Positions 37,144 to 46,455 are shown, counted from the stretch's first letter. The stretch: 64,000 nt of DNA from Vreelandella nigrificans (GCF_002374315.1 NZ_NWUX01000020.1:22077-86076); one strand, 5' to 3'. Translations and numbers: made by a program. The notes: a model not told the origin generated them from the letters alone.

Positions 37144-37704
37144 ATGAAAGTAGTCCATATCAGTCAGAGCGCCCTGCGCGATGCGTGTTTGGCCAAGCTA
37201 TGTGCCGAGGTATACGGGCAGAAATCAGGGTTAACGCCGCTAGTGGTATTTACGGGCACTAAAAATGTACTGTTTGCCCAAGAAGGCGCACGCCTGCTGG
37301 CAGGCGTTGATGGCGAAGGTAAACCTCTAGCGTTGGCCCTGCTGGTGCTGGATGAAGCAGGGCAGGGTATGACCGTTACTCATGCCTGTGAGTTTATTGA
37401 AGGTGCTAAAGCACGTTTGATTAAAAAGTTAAGCCTGAAGGTACCTCTTCGGGTTGAGGTGAATGACGCTAAAGATGAAGCATTTTACCGACAATGCGGT
37501 ATTAAGCGCTGGTTGAATGGTGAGAACGCTACACGCATTGGTTTGGGGGCACGCCATCCCGTTAAAAGTAACGATGCACTTGCTCCAACCTTAAGCCTGG
37601 ATGAGGCGTTAATTCTTCGCCGTTTTAAGCATGACCCAACTGCATTTGCCACGGCTAAAGATGCGTTTCTATCAGGTTTAAATAGTTTTCCGGAAACACT
37701 TTGA
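37144..37704 (+). CDS. uncharacterised protein
   Basis: About 186 residues from ATG 37144 (frame opens at 37069). No family recognised. It has a β-rich core (GLTPLVVFTGTKNVLFAQEGARLLAGVDGEGKPLALALLVLDE), then 'YRQCGIKRWLNGENATRIGLGARHP', reminiscent of a degenerate GNAT fold (β-strands, then a 'CGI-RW' strand), but no acetyl-CoA loop is visible. Soluble, monocistronic. Confidence 0.65.
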   Translation: MKVVHISQSALRDACLAKLCAEVYGQKSGLTPLVVFTGTKNVLFAQEGARLLAGVDGEGKPLALALLVLDEAGQGMTVTHACEFIEGAKARLIKKLSLKVPLRVEVNDAKDEAFYRQCGIKRWLNGENATRIGLGARHPVKSNDALAPTLSLDEALILRRFKHDPTAFATAKDAFLSGLNSFPETL

Positions 37705-37939
37705 GGCAAGAGAAAGCAGCCAATTTTAGCTAGCAGAAACCTTCCTCTGAATCCTTTCTCTGAGACTAAGCGCTTGAATACCGGCTGGTACCATAGGCCA
37801 GCCGGCTATTTGAAACAGCGTGTTCCATTTTATGCAACTGAATTGCACGCTGTTGTCATGATGTTGCCTGCCGGGCTGGGTAAAATGGAGCTATATAAAG
37901 TGACACTATGATTTATCTTTTGTGACGAGGGAAAAGTGT

Positions 37940-38470
37940 ATGGCGCTAGCAGTGATGGATACTAATAAACGTTATGGGTTGGTCAGTCGTGTGCTCCACT
38001 GGGGGATGGCATTACTGTTTGTGTGGCAGTTTAGTGGTGCAGCTGCTCGAGTATTTTTGGAAGATACTGCGTTGGAATCTTTCCTGTGGGGCACCCACCG
38101 CACCGTAGGGGTTACACTGATGTCGCTGGTCTTGTTGCGTGTGTTATGGGCGTTAATCAATACATCGCGCCGGCCACCGTCTGTGAGCATTATGGCTAAA
38201 CTAGGCCACTTAGCTCTGTATGGGTTGATGATGGCGGTGCCTACTATCGCACTTATTCGTCAATATGGCTCTGGCCGCGCCCTGGATGTATGGGGCATCA
38301 ACCTAATGTCTGGCTTTGAAGGTGAGCGCATTGACTGGATGGTGAACTTGGGTGGCTTGTTGCATGGTGAGCTAGGCTGGACATTGCTGGCGCTGATTGT
38401 GGGCCATATCGTGATGGCAATGTTACATCGCAAATTAACCAATCACGATGTGCTGACCCGGATGGCATAA
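37940..38470 (+). CDS. cytochrome b561
   Basis: 176-residue inner-membrane protein with four hydrophobic helices and heme-ligand histidines in 'RVLHWGMALLF', 'GTHRTVGV', 'LGHLALYG' and 'HGELGWTLLALIVGHIVMAMLHR'. YodB/CybB-type b561 proteins oxidise ubiquinol and may reduce superoxide. ATG 37940 is preceded by GAGGG. Single gene ended by the strong terminator at 38507. Confidence 0.9.
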   Translation: MALAVMDTNKRYGLVSRVLHWGMALLFVWQFSGAAARVFLEDTALESFLWGTHRTVGVTLMSLVLLRVLWALINTSRRPPSVSIMAKLGHLALYGLMMAVPTIALIRQYGSGRALDVWGINLMSGFEGERIDWMVNLGGLLHGELGWTLLALIVGHIVMAMLHRKLTNHDVLTRMA

Positions 38471-38506
38471 AGCAGGCTTATCTTTCGTTACCATATTTAA
38501 AAAAAA

Positions 38507-38537
38507 CGGCGCGTTCAATCGAACGCGCCGTTTTTTT
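38507..38537. terminator. strong bidirectional intrinsic terminator
   Basis: CGGCGCGTTC (38507-38516), loop AATC, GAACGCGCCG (38521-38530), with A-run before and T-run after (38531-38537). Ends both the cytochrome b561 gene and the convergent vWA operon. Confidence 0.95.
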
Positions 38538-38578
38538 AGGGACACCACTGCCGCTATGCCAGAAATAGCGGTGTAGTG

Positions 38579-39757
38579 CTACTTGGCTAATTCACGCATA
38601 GCGGTTTCCAGGCCTTCCATGGTCATGGGGTACATGCGGTCTTCAATGATCTCGCGGATCAACTGGGTCGAATGAGTGTACTCCCAAGCTCTGGGCGGCA
38701 TAGGGTTAAGCCACACTAAGCGTGGAAAGGTTTCGCATAAACGCTTAAGCCATACGCCGCCCGCTTCATCGTTGAAGTGTTCCACGCTGCCGCCGGGGTG
38801 GGTGACTTCGTAAGGCGACATCGCCGCATCGCCGACAATCACCACCTGATAATCAGAGCCGTAGGTGTGCAGCACGTCCATGGTTGGGATACGTTCATTG
38901 CCACGGCGCAGGTTATTTCTCCACACACCTTCATACAGGCAGTTATGGAAGTAGTAGTGCTCCAAGTGTTTGAATTCAGAGCGCGCCGCTGAGAACAACT
39001 CTTCGCATACACGGATATGGTCATCCATTGAGCCGCCAACGTCCAAAAACAGCAGCACTTTCACCGCGTTGTGGCGTTCGGGACGCATTTGAATATTGAG
39101 CAGCCCAGCATCCTTTGCTGTTTCGCGAATGGTGCTGTCTACATCAAACTCATCCAATGCCCCTTGCCGAGCGAACTTGCGCAGCCGCCGCAAGGCCATT
39201 TTGATATTCCGGGTGCCAAGCTCCAGTGAGTCATCGTAATCGCGAAAACGTCGCTCGTCCCAGACTTTCACTGCACGGCGGTGGCGCGAACCATCCTGGC
39301 CGATACGAATACCTTCTGGGTTGTAGCCATACGCCCCAAAAGGGCTGGTGCCTCCGGTACCAACCCACTTGTTACCCCCTGCGTGGCGCTCCTTTTGCTC
39401 TTCCAGGCGCTTTTTAAACGTCTTGATTAGCTCTTCTAGACCGCCGAGAGACTCAATCTTGGCTTTCTCTTCGTCGCTGAGCTGTTTTTCGAATTCACGG
39501 CGTAGCCACTCTTCAGGAATTAACGCCTCGATAGCCGCATCCAGTTCTTCGATACCTTTAAACCAGGCGGCAAAGGCACGGTCGAAGCGGTCAAAGTAGC
39601 GCTCGTCTTTGACCATGACGGTGCGTGCGACCTGATAGAAGGCTTCCATGTCAGCAAACACCACACCGTGTTCAACTACGGCGTGAAGGTCTAACAGTTC
39701 GCGCAGTGAAACGGGCACACCAGCACGTTTGAGGGCATCAAATAGGCCAATAAACAT
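38579..39757 (-). CDS. vWA domain protein, CoxE-like
   Basis: 392 residues. C-terminal CoxE/vWA-type domain includes a MIDAS-like 'LLFLDVGGSMDDHI' (DxGxS) and 'VVIVGDAAMSPYEV'. Such proteins act with MoxR-type AAA+ ATPases in metal insertion or complex assembly. It is 3 bp after the MoxR gene stop, a clear operon. No Cox or methanol-dehydrogenase gene is nearby, so the client is unknown. Confidence 0.9.
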   Translation of the reverse strand: MFIGLFDALKRAGVPVSLRELLDLHAVVEHGVVFADMEAFYQVARTVMVKDERYFDRFDRAFAAWFKGIEELDAAIEALIPEEWLRREFEKQLSDEEKAKIESLGGLEELIKTFKKRLEEQKERHAGGNKWVGTGGTSPFGAYGYNPEGIRIGQDGSRHRRAVKVWDERRFRDYDDSLELGTRNIKMALRRLRKFARQGALDEFDVDSTIRETAKDAGLLNIQMRPERHNAVKVLLFLDVGGSMDDHIRVCEELFSAARSEFKHLEHYYFHNCLYEGVWRNNLRRGNERIPTMDVLHTYGSDYQVVIVGDAAMSPYEVTHPGGSVEHFNDEAGGVWLKRLCETFPRLVWLNPMPPRAWEYTHSTQLIREIIEDRMYPMTMEGLETAMRELAK

Positions 39758-39760
39758 GGC

Positions 39761-40615
39761 TTAACGCCCCGTACTCTTTTGGCGGCGGAGCATAAAAGCT
39801 AAACGCTCCAGTAGGTGTGTGTCCTGTTCGTTTTTAATCAGCGCACCGGCCATGGGAGGTAAAGCTTTTGCTGGGTCGCGGTTATAGAGCGCTTCCTGGG
39901 CTAGGTCATCAGCCATTAGCAACTTGAGCCAATCCACCAGTTCCGAGGTCGAAGGCTTTTTCTTCAAGCCAGGCGCATTGCGCAGCTCGAAAAACACTTC
40001 CAGGGCTTCGCCGACCAGCCTGGGAGCGATATCCGGGAAGTGGACATCGACAATGGCTTGCATGGTTTCGCGGTCAGGGAATTCGATGTAGTGGAAAAAG
40101 CAGCGGCGCAGGAAGGCGTCGGGTAGCTCTTTTTCGTTATTCGAGGTGATCACGATGATAGGGCGCTGTTCGGCTCGGATGGTTTCGCCGGTTTCGTAAA
40201 CATGAAACTCCATACGATCCAGCTCCTGGAGCAGGTCGTTGGGAAACTCGATATCCGCTTTGTCGATTTCATCGATCAGCAGTACCACACGCTCACCTGC
40301 GGTGAAGGCTTCCCACAGCTTGCCGGGTTTGATGTAGTTGCCTACATTTTCCACCCCTTCCACACCCAGCTGGGAATCGCGCAGGCGACTAACTGCATCA
40401 TACTCGTAAAGCCCTTGGGCGGCTTTGGTGCTGGACTTTATATGCCAGGTGATCAGCTTGGTTCCCAGGGATTCAGCGAGTTCTTCGGCCAGCAGTGTTT
40501 TACCGGTACCGGGTTCGCCTTTGATGAGTAGCGGACGCTGCAACACAACAGCGGCATTGACCGCCTGTTTGAGTGCATCCGTTGCGATGTAAGAAGAGGT
40601 AGAATCAAACGCCAT
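39761..40615 (-). CDS. MoxR family AAA+ ATPase
   Basis: 284 residues. Walker A GEPGTGKT, Walker B VLLIDEIDKA, sensor 1 'IVITSNNEKELPDAFLRRCFFHYI' and arginine finger region. ATG 40615 is used; the frame opens at TTG 40666. Chaperone-like ATPase that works with the downstream vWA protein. The regulator next upstream is separately oriented on the same strand but 105 bp away. Confidence 0.93.
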   Translation of the reverse strand: MAFDSTSSYIATDALKQAVNAAVVLQRPLLIKGEPGTGKTLLAEELAESLGTKLITWHIKSSTKAAQGLYEYDAVSRLRDSQLGVEGVENVGNYIKPGKLWEAFTAGERVVLLIDEIDKADIEFPNDLLQELDRMEFHVYETGETIRAEQRPIIVITSNNEKELPDAFLRRCFFHYIEFPDRETMQAIVDVHFPDIAPRLVGEALEVFFELRNAPGLKKKPSTSELVDWLKLLMADDLAQEALYNRDPAKALPPMAGALIKNEQDTHLLERLAFMLRRQKSTGR

Positions 40616-40719
40616 GGGGAGTGCCTCGGCTTGTTGAAACGAGTTTTTAAAAGTCGATTCAAACAAGTGTACGTGAGGGGCACCCTCAAGGCCAAGGGGA
40701 GGCTACTGCGTCCGTCTTA

Positions 40720-42702
40720 TCAATTCTGCCAATTCGGCGGCACAATGCCTTGGCGCTGCATTTGACGGTATACCGTAGGCCGTGAAACGCCTAGTTCGCG
40801 GGCAACAGCGCTTATATTCCAGTGGTGCTGCTTTAAAAGGTTCACAAGTGAGTTAGCTTGAGCTTCAGTGTGGTTTTCGAGTACAGGGGGCGCTTTGTGG
40901 GTGATTCGCTGGCTAAGGCACTGTTCGGGTAGGTCGTTAACGGTAATTTCGTCACTTTCTGAGGTGGCTAGCGCAAAGGCGAGGGCGTTTTTTAATTGAC
41001 GAATATTGCCGGGCCAAGCGTAGGCGAGCAGCGCACTAATCGCATCTGCACGTAGGCGCGGGGGTACGCTGGCAGCACGCTCTGTAGCGGCGTCTTCGAA
41101 GACACGACGAATAACATACAGTTTATCGGCGCGTTCACGTAGCGCAGGCAAACGTAGCTGCGCACCGTTAAGCCGATAATAGAGATCTTCGCGAAATTCC
41201 CCTTGTTGGACCATCTCTTCGATATTTCGATGGGTTGCTGTGATAACTCGAATGTCGACCTTTACAGGTGTATTGGCACCCAGCGGCATGACTTCCCGCT
41301 CTGCTAAGATGCGCAGCAAGCGTGTCTGTAGCGCTAATGGCATATCGCCTATTTCATCCAGAAACAGCGTGCCGCCATGGGCCTGAGGGATAAGCCCGCG
41401 CATCCCTTTGGCACGGCCCCCGGTAAACGCCCCTGGCTCGTAACCAAATAGTTCGCTCTCGATCAAAGCTTCGGGTATAGCGGCGCAATTAACGGCGATA
41501 AACGGCCCCTTGGCGCGGTTGCCGCTTGCGTGCAGCGCACGGGCTACAACTTCTTTGCCGGTGCCGGTTTCGCCGCTAATCAGCACATTTACACTGGCCT
41601 CATTGCGCAGCCGTTCGGCCAGCTTCTGTACCTTGCGCATCGCTGGGTCGTCGGCACCTAGTCGAGCCAGTGACTCGGGTAGTGAGGACGCAGACACTTT
41701 ATCAAACTGGGTAGAACGGGGACGGCGAGGTTCCAGCAGGCTGATAAAGTAGATGACGTTACTGGCGCGTGCGCGAAAAGCACGCAGCTGGTCACTGGTC
41801 CCGCTATTTATGCTGAGCACATCAGTGATATCGCACTCGAACAGTTCACCAAGCATCGGAGTATGGCTGGCCGACCAAGGTGGCCAGCGCTGCTGATGTT
41901 GCGCTATTAGCTCGCGTCCCACCGCATTGGCAGCAATGACTTGTCCATTCTCTTCAATAGCTATTAAGCCGCGTCCATTCACATGCACAAATTCTCGTGA
42001 GGTATCCAGGCGTACCATCAGGCAGCCGCGGTAGCGCTGAAGAAAGTAGGCATCCTCAATCATGCGTGCATAGAGTGTTACCAGTGAAAGGCTGAAGTTT
42101 TGGCTTTCATGGTGGGTGGGTGAGTTCAATGCAGAGATATCCAGCACGGCCATGACATTACCCTGGGGGTCGGTAATGGGGGCTGCAGTGCAGGTAAGAG
42201 AAATATGCGAGGCGTCAAAATGCTCCTGTCGATGGCAGATGATGGCTTGGCGGTCGTGGAGGCAGGTGCCTACGGCACAGGTGCCAGCAAAACGTTCATC
42301 CCAATCTGCCCCTAAGTAGAGACCTGCTTTGCGCAGTTGCTGATCTTGATTAGGGTCACCACGAAACTCGACGGTTATACCTCGATGGTCGGTGAGTAGT
42401 AGCACATAACCTAGCTGGGCGATTTGTTGATATAGCTGGTCAACTCCAGCACGGGCGACATGCAGTAGCTCATCAACGGATTCTCGGTGCTCAATCAATG
42501 TCTGCTGGGGCACCACCCGGGCTGGGCGAGGCTGGGTGGGGTCTAAGTGGTACTCATTTAGGCAGCGTAGCCAGGAGCGCCGAATCGTCGCTTGGGCCGG
42601 TAGTTGTGGAATATCCTGACCTTCACCGAGCTTAAAAATATGCTCAATATGCTGGCGCTGTACGGATTGCAGCCGCGTAGGTAAGGGCGTTTGAGTGGGC
42701 AT
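40720..42702 (-). CDS. σ54-dependent activator, AcoR type
   Basis: 660 residues. N-terminal GAF-type sensor (about 80-250), AAA+ domain with Walker A GETGTGKE and a GAFTGG loop (EPGAFTGGRAKG) instead of the usual GAFTGA, and a Fis-like HTH (HHWNISAVARELGVSRPTVYRQM). AcoR-type activators respond to acetoin or related ligands. It is divergent from the monooxygenase operon and its -24/-12 promoter, hence the presumed activator of that operon. ATG 42702 preferred over TTG 42765. Confidence 0.92.
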   Translation of the reverse strand: MPTQTPLPTRLQSVQRQHIEHIFKLGEGQDIPQLPAQATIRRSWLRCLNEYHLDPTQPRPARVVPQQTLIEHRESVDELLHVARAGVDQLYQQIAQLGYVLLLTDHRGITVEFRGDPNQDQQLRKAGLYLGADWDERFAGTCAVGTCLHDRQAIICHRQEHFDASHISLTCTAAPITDPQGNVMAVLDISALNSPTHHESQNFSLSLVTLYARMIEDAYFLQRYRGCLMVRLDTSREFVHVNGRGLIAIEENGQVIAANAVGRELIAQHQQRWPPWSASHTPMLGELFECDITDVLSINSGTSDQLRAFRARASNVIYFISLLEPRRPRSTQFDKVSASSLPESLARLGADDPAMRKVQKLAERLRNEASVNVLISGETGTGKEVVARALHASGNRAKGPFIAVNCAAIPEALIESELFGYEPGAFTGGRAKGMRGLIPQAHGGTLFLDEIGDMPLALQTRLLRILAEREVMPLGANTPVKVDIRVITATHRNIEEMVQQGEFREDLYYRLNGAQLRLPALRERADKLYVIRRVFEDAATERAASVPPRLRADAISALLAYAWPGNIRQLKNALAFALATSESDEITVNDLPEQCLSQRITHKAPPVLENHTEAQANSLVNLLKQHHWNISAVARELGVSRPTVYRQMQRQGIVPPNWQN

Positions 42703-42794
42703 GGCGTCGTTCACTCTGGGCTTATTATTGTTCTTCCAGCCTATGCGCTTTGGCGTAGGTGTCAACGCAGTACTATTACGCCGTTAGTCGTGCG

Positions 42795-42837
42795 TTACAC
42801 CTGTAAAGCAAAGCTGTAAACGGCGTAACAGGTGTAC
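42795..42837. promoter_or_regulatory. paired candidate activator binding sites
   Basis: TTACACCTGTAA (42795-42806) and GTAACAGGTGTAC (42825-42837) are inversely oriented copies of an ACAGGTGTA-like motif, about 85-125 bp before the -24/-12 promoter, the distance expected for a σ54 enhancer. Confidence 0.6.
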
Positions 42838-42920
42838 GGCGCTTTTGCTGTTTCACCTATCTGTCGAGTGGAAAGTTATTCATATACTTTTCAATTGCTT
42901 ATTTGTTTTTTAGCGCTTTT

Positions 42921-42934
42921 GGCACAGTGGGTGC
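42921..42934 (+). promoter_or_regulatory. σ54 (-24/-12) promoter
   Basis: TTGGCACAGTGGGTGCTTT region: GG at 42921-42922 and GC at 42933-42934 are separated by exactly 10 bp, matching the TGGCAC-N5-TTGC pattern with one mismatch in the -12 element. It lies 60 bp before the ATG at 42994. Confidence 0.85.
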
Positions 42935-42993
42935 TTTGTATTGTGTGCATCACAGTTAATTAAACAATAACAAATGCCTATGGAGTACCCGCT

Positions 42994-44808
42994 ATGTCAA
43001 AGATAACGGCACAAGTCCAGCAAACCGCCACGGCAACTGTTCAAGAGTGGCTGAGTGATTTTGATAAGGCACTGCAAGCCCAGGATATTCAGCGTGTCTT
43101 ATCGCTCTTTAATGATGAGTGCTACTGGCGTGATTTCCTTACCTTCACCTGGAATTTAAAAACCTGCGAAGGCAAAGACGACATTCAGGCCATGCTCAAT
43201 GCCACGCTTAATAACGCTGGGCCTTCGAACTGGCAGTTGGAAGGTGAAGCCACCCAGAACGGCGACATCTACGATGCATGGTTTACTTTTCAAACAGCGG
43301 TCGCCAGCGGTAAAGGCTATCTACGCCTTAAGGAGGGTAAGTGTTGGACGCTGTTAACTACCATGCAAGCGCTGAACGACTACCCTGAACAGTGCAATCA
43401 CCACCGACCTAAAGGGGCTGAGCACGGTGCCAACAAGCAGCGTGAAACGTGGTTGGAGTCTCGGGAGCGCGAAGAGGCAGAGCTAGGCTACACCAGGCAG
43501 CCTTACTGCGTGATTATTGGCGGTGGTCAAGGCGGTATCGGCTTAGGCGCACGATTAAGGCAGTTGGGTGTACCGACGATAATCATTGAACGCAACGAGC
43601 GTGCGGGGGACTCCTGGCGTAAGCGCTACAAGTCGCTCTGCTTGCATGATCCGGTGTGGTACGACCACCTTCCCTATATTCCCTTTCCTGAAAACTGGCC
43701 GGTATTCGCACCGAAGGACAAAGTGGGTGATTGGCTAGAAATGTACACAAAAGTGATGGAGCTCAATTATTGGAGTTCCACCGAGTGCCACAATGCTCGT
43801 TATGACGAGGCCGCAGGGGAGTGGGTGGTTAAGGTTAAGCGCAACGGCGAAGAGATCACGTTGCGACCCAAGCAACTAGTCATGGCGACTGGAATGTCGG
43901 GTATGCCTAATGTACCGAAATTCCCAGGGGCAGAAAGCTTTCAAGGCGAGCAGCAGCACTCTAGCCAGCACCCAGGTCCAGATGCTTATAAAGGTAAGAA
44001 GTGCGTCATCGTGGGTTCCAATAACTCGGCACACGATATTGCCGCCGCACTATGGGAGCACGACGCTGATGTCACCATGCTGCAGCGTTCATCTACTCAT
44101 ATAGTGAAGTCGGATTCACTAATGGAAGAGGTGCTAGGCCCGCTTTATTCGGAAGAGGCAGTGGCGAACGGTTTAACTCATGAAAAGGCCGACCTGATTT
44201 TTGCCTCGATTCCCTACAAGGTGCTGCCGGATTTTCAACGCCCAGCCTTTGAGGCGATCAAACAGCGCGACGCTGAGTTTTATCAGAAACTCGAAGGCGC
44301 GGGTTTTATGCTCGACTTTGGTGACGATGAGTCTGGACTGTTTTTGAAGTATCTACGTCGTGGTTCAGGTTATTACATCGATGTGGGTGCCTGCGATCTA
44401 GTGGCCAGTGGCGATATCAAGCTGCGTAGTGGCGTGGGGATAGAGCGAATTAACCCACACTCCATCACGCTTACCGATGGCAGCGAGCTTGACGCTGACT
44501 TGATCGTTTATGCCACCGGCTATGGTTCGATGAATGGTTGGGCGGCGCGGCTTATCTCTCAAGATGTGGCCGATAAAGTTGGTAAATGCTGGGGGCTTGG
44601 CTCCGATACCACTAAAGACCCCGGCCCGTGGGAAGGCGAGCTGCGCAATATGTGGAAACCCACTCAGCAAGAGGCATTGTGGTTCCATGGTGGCAACCTG
44701 CACCAATCGCGGCACTACTCACGCTATTTGGCGCTGCAGTTAAAAGCACGCATGGAAGGGCTGGATACGCCTGTCTATGGACTGCAGCCGGTTCACCATA
44801 TTTCATAA
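42994..44808 (+). CDS. flavin-containing monooxygenase with N-terminal SnoaL-like domain
   Basis: 604 residues. The first 130 resemble a SnoaL/NTF2-like domain (FDKALQAQDIQRVLSLFNDECYWRD). The rest is an FMO/BVMO: FAD loop GGGQGGIGLGARL (176-188), a second Rossmann loop GSNNSAHD (341-348) for NADPH and an FMO-like fingerprint FQGEQQHSSQH (316-326), in which the last position is His rather than Trp or Tyr/Phe. It oxygenates an unknown substrate. First gene of the σ54-controlled operon. Confidence 0.92.
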   Translation: MSKITAQVQQTATATVQEWLSDFDKALQAQDIQRVLSLFNDECYWRDFLTFTWNLKTCEGKDDIQAMLNATLNNAGPSNWQLEGEATQNGDIYDAWFTFQTAVASGKGYLRLKEGKCWTLLTTMQALNDYPEQCNHHRPKGAEHGANKQRETWLESREREEAELGYTRQPYCVIIGGGQGGIGLGARLRQLGVPTIIIERNERAGDSWRKRYKSLCLHDPVWYDHLPYIPFPENWPVFAPKDKVGDWLEMYTKVMELNYWSSTECHNARYDEAAGEWVVKVKRNGEEITLRPKQLVMATGMSGMPNVPKFPGAESFQGEQQHSSQHPGPDAYKGKKCVIVGSNNSAHDIAAALWEHDADVTMLQRSSTHIVKSDSLMEEVLGPLYSEEAVANGLTHEKADLIFASIPYKVLPDFQRPAFEAIKQRDAEFYQKLEGAGFMLDFGDDESGLFLKYLRRGSGYYIDVGACDLVASGDIKLRSGVGIERINPHSITLTDGSELDADLIVYATGYGSMNGWAARLISQDVADKVGKCWGLGSDTTKDPGPWEGELRNMWKPTQQEALWFHGGNLHQSRHYSRYLALQLKARMEGLDTPVYGLQPVHHIS

Positions 44809-44823
44809 CAGGAAGGGAAACCC

Positions 44824-45888
44824 ATGAGTCAGTCAAGTATGCAGGCAGCAGTTTGGTACGCGGCAAAAGATCTGCGCGTTGAACAAGTGCCGGTACCCAC
44901 CATCAACGACCCCCATCAGGTAAAGGTTAAAGTCGCGGCTTGCGGTATCTGTGGTAGTGATCTGCACGAGTACGCCGCTGGGCCAATTTTTATTCCGGTG
45001 GATAAACCACACCCGATTAGCGGTGAAATGGCACCGATTATTATGGGCCATGAATTCGCCGGTGAAGTGGTCGAGATTGGCGATAAGGTAACGCGTGTAA
45101 AGGTCGGCGACCGCGTTGCGATTGAGCCAATTCTCTCGCCCAACAAAGATGGCGCCTATCAAATGGAGCGCTATAACCTAACGCCGCTGCTGGGCTTCCA
45201 TGGCCTTTCTGGCGGTGGTGGTGGCTTCTCGGAGTTCACCGTCATGGGTGAGCACATGGTGCATAAACTGCCGGATGACCTGAGTTTTGAGCAGGGAGCA
45301 TTGGTAGAGCCTGCCGCTGTGGCGCTGCACGCGGTGCGACAAAGTAGCTTAAAGGCAGGGGATAGCGCGGCAGTATTTGGTGCTGGCCCCATTGGGCTAA
45401 TGACGATCGAAGCACTGAAAGCGGCGGGAGCTGCCCAAATTTATGCCGTTGAGGTGGCATCTTCACGAAAAGCGAAAGCCGCCGCGCTTGGCGCAATCGT
45501 TGTTGATCCGCAGCAAGAAGATACAGTGTCGAAGCTGCAAGCGTTAAGCAATGGGGGTGTTGATGTGGCCTTTGAGGTGACAGGGATTCCAGCAGTGCTG
45601 AACCAGTCTCTGCACAGCACCCATGAAGGAGGAGAGGTCGTCGTTGTCAGTATTTGGGAAGGGGAGGCGAGCTTCCAGCCTAACGATCTTGTCATTAAAG
45701 AGCGCACCATGAAGGGTATTATTGCTTATCGCCATGTGTATCCGGCAGTCATGGCGTTGATGCAACGAGGGTACTTCCGTGCTGAAGATATGGTGACTCA
45801 GCGCATTCCATTAGCAGATATCGTAGAGGAGGGGTTTGAAGCGCTGCTAAGTGACAAGGCACAAGTGAAAATTATCGTCACGCCTTAG
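44824..45888 (+). CDS. zinc-dependent 2,3-butanediol-type dehydrogenase
   Basis: 354 residues. Catalytic zinc site in 'AACGICGSDLHEY' with 'GHEFAGEVVEIG' following, and a cofactor loop 'AVFGAGPIGLMTIEALKAAGA'. Shape is that of the (R,R)-butanediol dehydrogenase/threonine-dehydrogenase branch of medium-chain reductases. GGAAGGG lies before ATG 44824, 15 bp after the monooxygenase stop. Paired with a monooxygenase and AcoR-type activator, it may oxidise an alcohol precursor or product of the same pathway. Confidence 0.93.
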   Translation: MSQSSMQAAVWYAAKDLRVEQVPVPTINDPHQVKVKVAACGICGSDLHEYAAGPIFIPVDKPHPISGEMAPIIMGHEFAGEVVEIGDKVTRVKVGDRVAIEPILSPNKDGAYQMERYNLTPLLGFHGLSGGGGGFSEFTVMGEHMVHKLPDDLSFEQGALVEPAAVALHAVRQSSLKAGDSAAVFGAGPIGLMTIEALKAAGAAQIYAVEVASSRKAKAAALGAIVVDPQQEDTVSKLQALSNGGVDVAFEVTGIPAVLNQSLHSTHEGGEVVVVSIWEGEASFQPNDLVIKERTMKGIIAYRHVYPAVMALMQRGYFRAEDMVTQRIPLADIVEEGFEALLSDKAQVKIIVTP

Positions 45889-45940
45889 TTACCGTTGCTT
45901 TAACAACACGGTATTGATGCATTGTGAAGCAGAGCTACCC

Positions 45941-45967
45941 CAAAATGCACCAGTGCTGCGCATTTTG
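45941..45967. terminator. hairpin after the dehydrogenase gene
   Basis: CAAAATGC (45941-45948) and GCATTTTG (45960-45967) form an 8-bp stem; TTTG follows. Probable end of the σ54 operon transcript. Confidence 0.5.
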
Positions 45968-46070
45968 TTTGCTGCAATGCATTGTAGGTAATTTGAAAAG
46001 TGCATGATTTTATTTAAGATATTGTTTTTAATATGTTTTTAAAAACATGGCACACAGCTCGCATTATATT

Positions 46071-46226
46071 AAGCAAGAAGCAATTGAATAGAGTGGATCG
46101 TTGGAAGTAAATAGTTGGAATTGGTCTCTCTCCCTTCATTGCTACATCGCCCCAGTTTTGGCTGGTAAGCGATACATCGAGTGAGCTGGCGTGCTCCACC
46201 TGGGTCCCCTTCGGGGGACTTTTTTT
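46071..46226 (+). ncRNA. candidate small RNA with UUCG terminator
   Basis: The 567-bp space between the dehydrogenase and ompW holds no credible ORF. It ends its central part in a compact terminator: GTCCCC-TTCG-GGGGAC (46204-46219) then seven T. TATATT at 46065-46070 could be a -10 about 155 bp earlier. A short transcript terminating at about 46226 would not continue into ompW (46456). No known sRNA family recognised. Confidence 0.42.
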
Positions 46227-46455
46227 ATGCCTGGAATTTGGAATGGATACTGCGGAAACGGTGTTGTGGAAGCCGCACTTTGAATGCTATGTTCTGAAAG
46301 CTATGTGATGCTAACAATAAATCAAAAACTTATATTGATATTTCACAATAAATTTGGAAACACTGTTCGATTGGTATATCTTGTATAGAGAGCTTATAAA
46401 AATCGGCCGGTCTGTCGGCATCCATCCCTGAGTAAGATGCAAGAGGATAACCCTA

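Noticed and set aside
38777..40531. Plus-strand ORFs within the vWA/MoxR region
   Set aside because: They are antisense shadows of well-supported minus-strand genes with no family similarity.
46014..46199. Minus-strand ORF between the dehydrogenase and ompW
   Set aside because: Low complexity, no Shine-Dalgarno site, no similarity; the region is better explained as non-coding.
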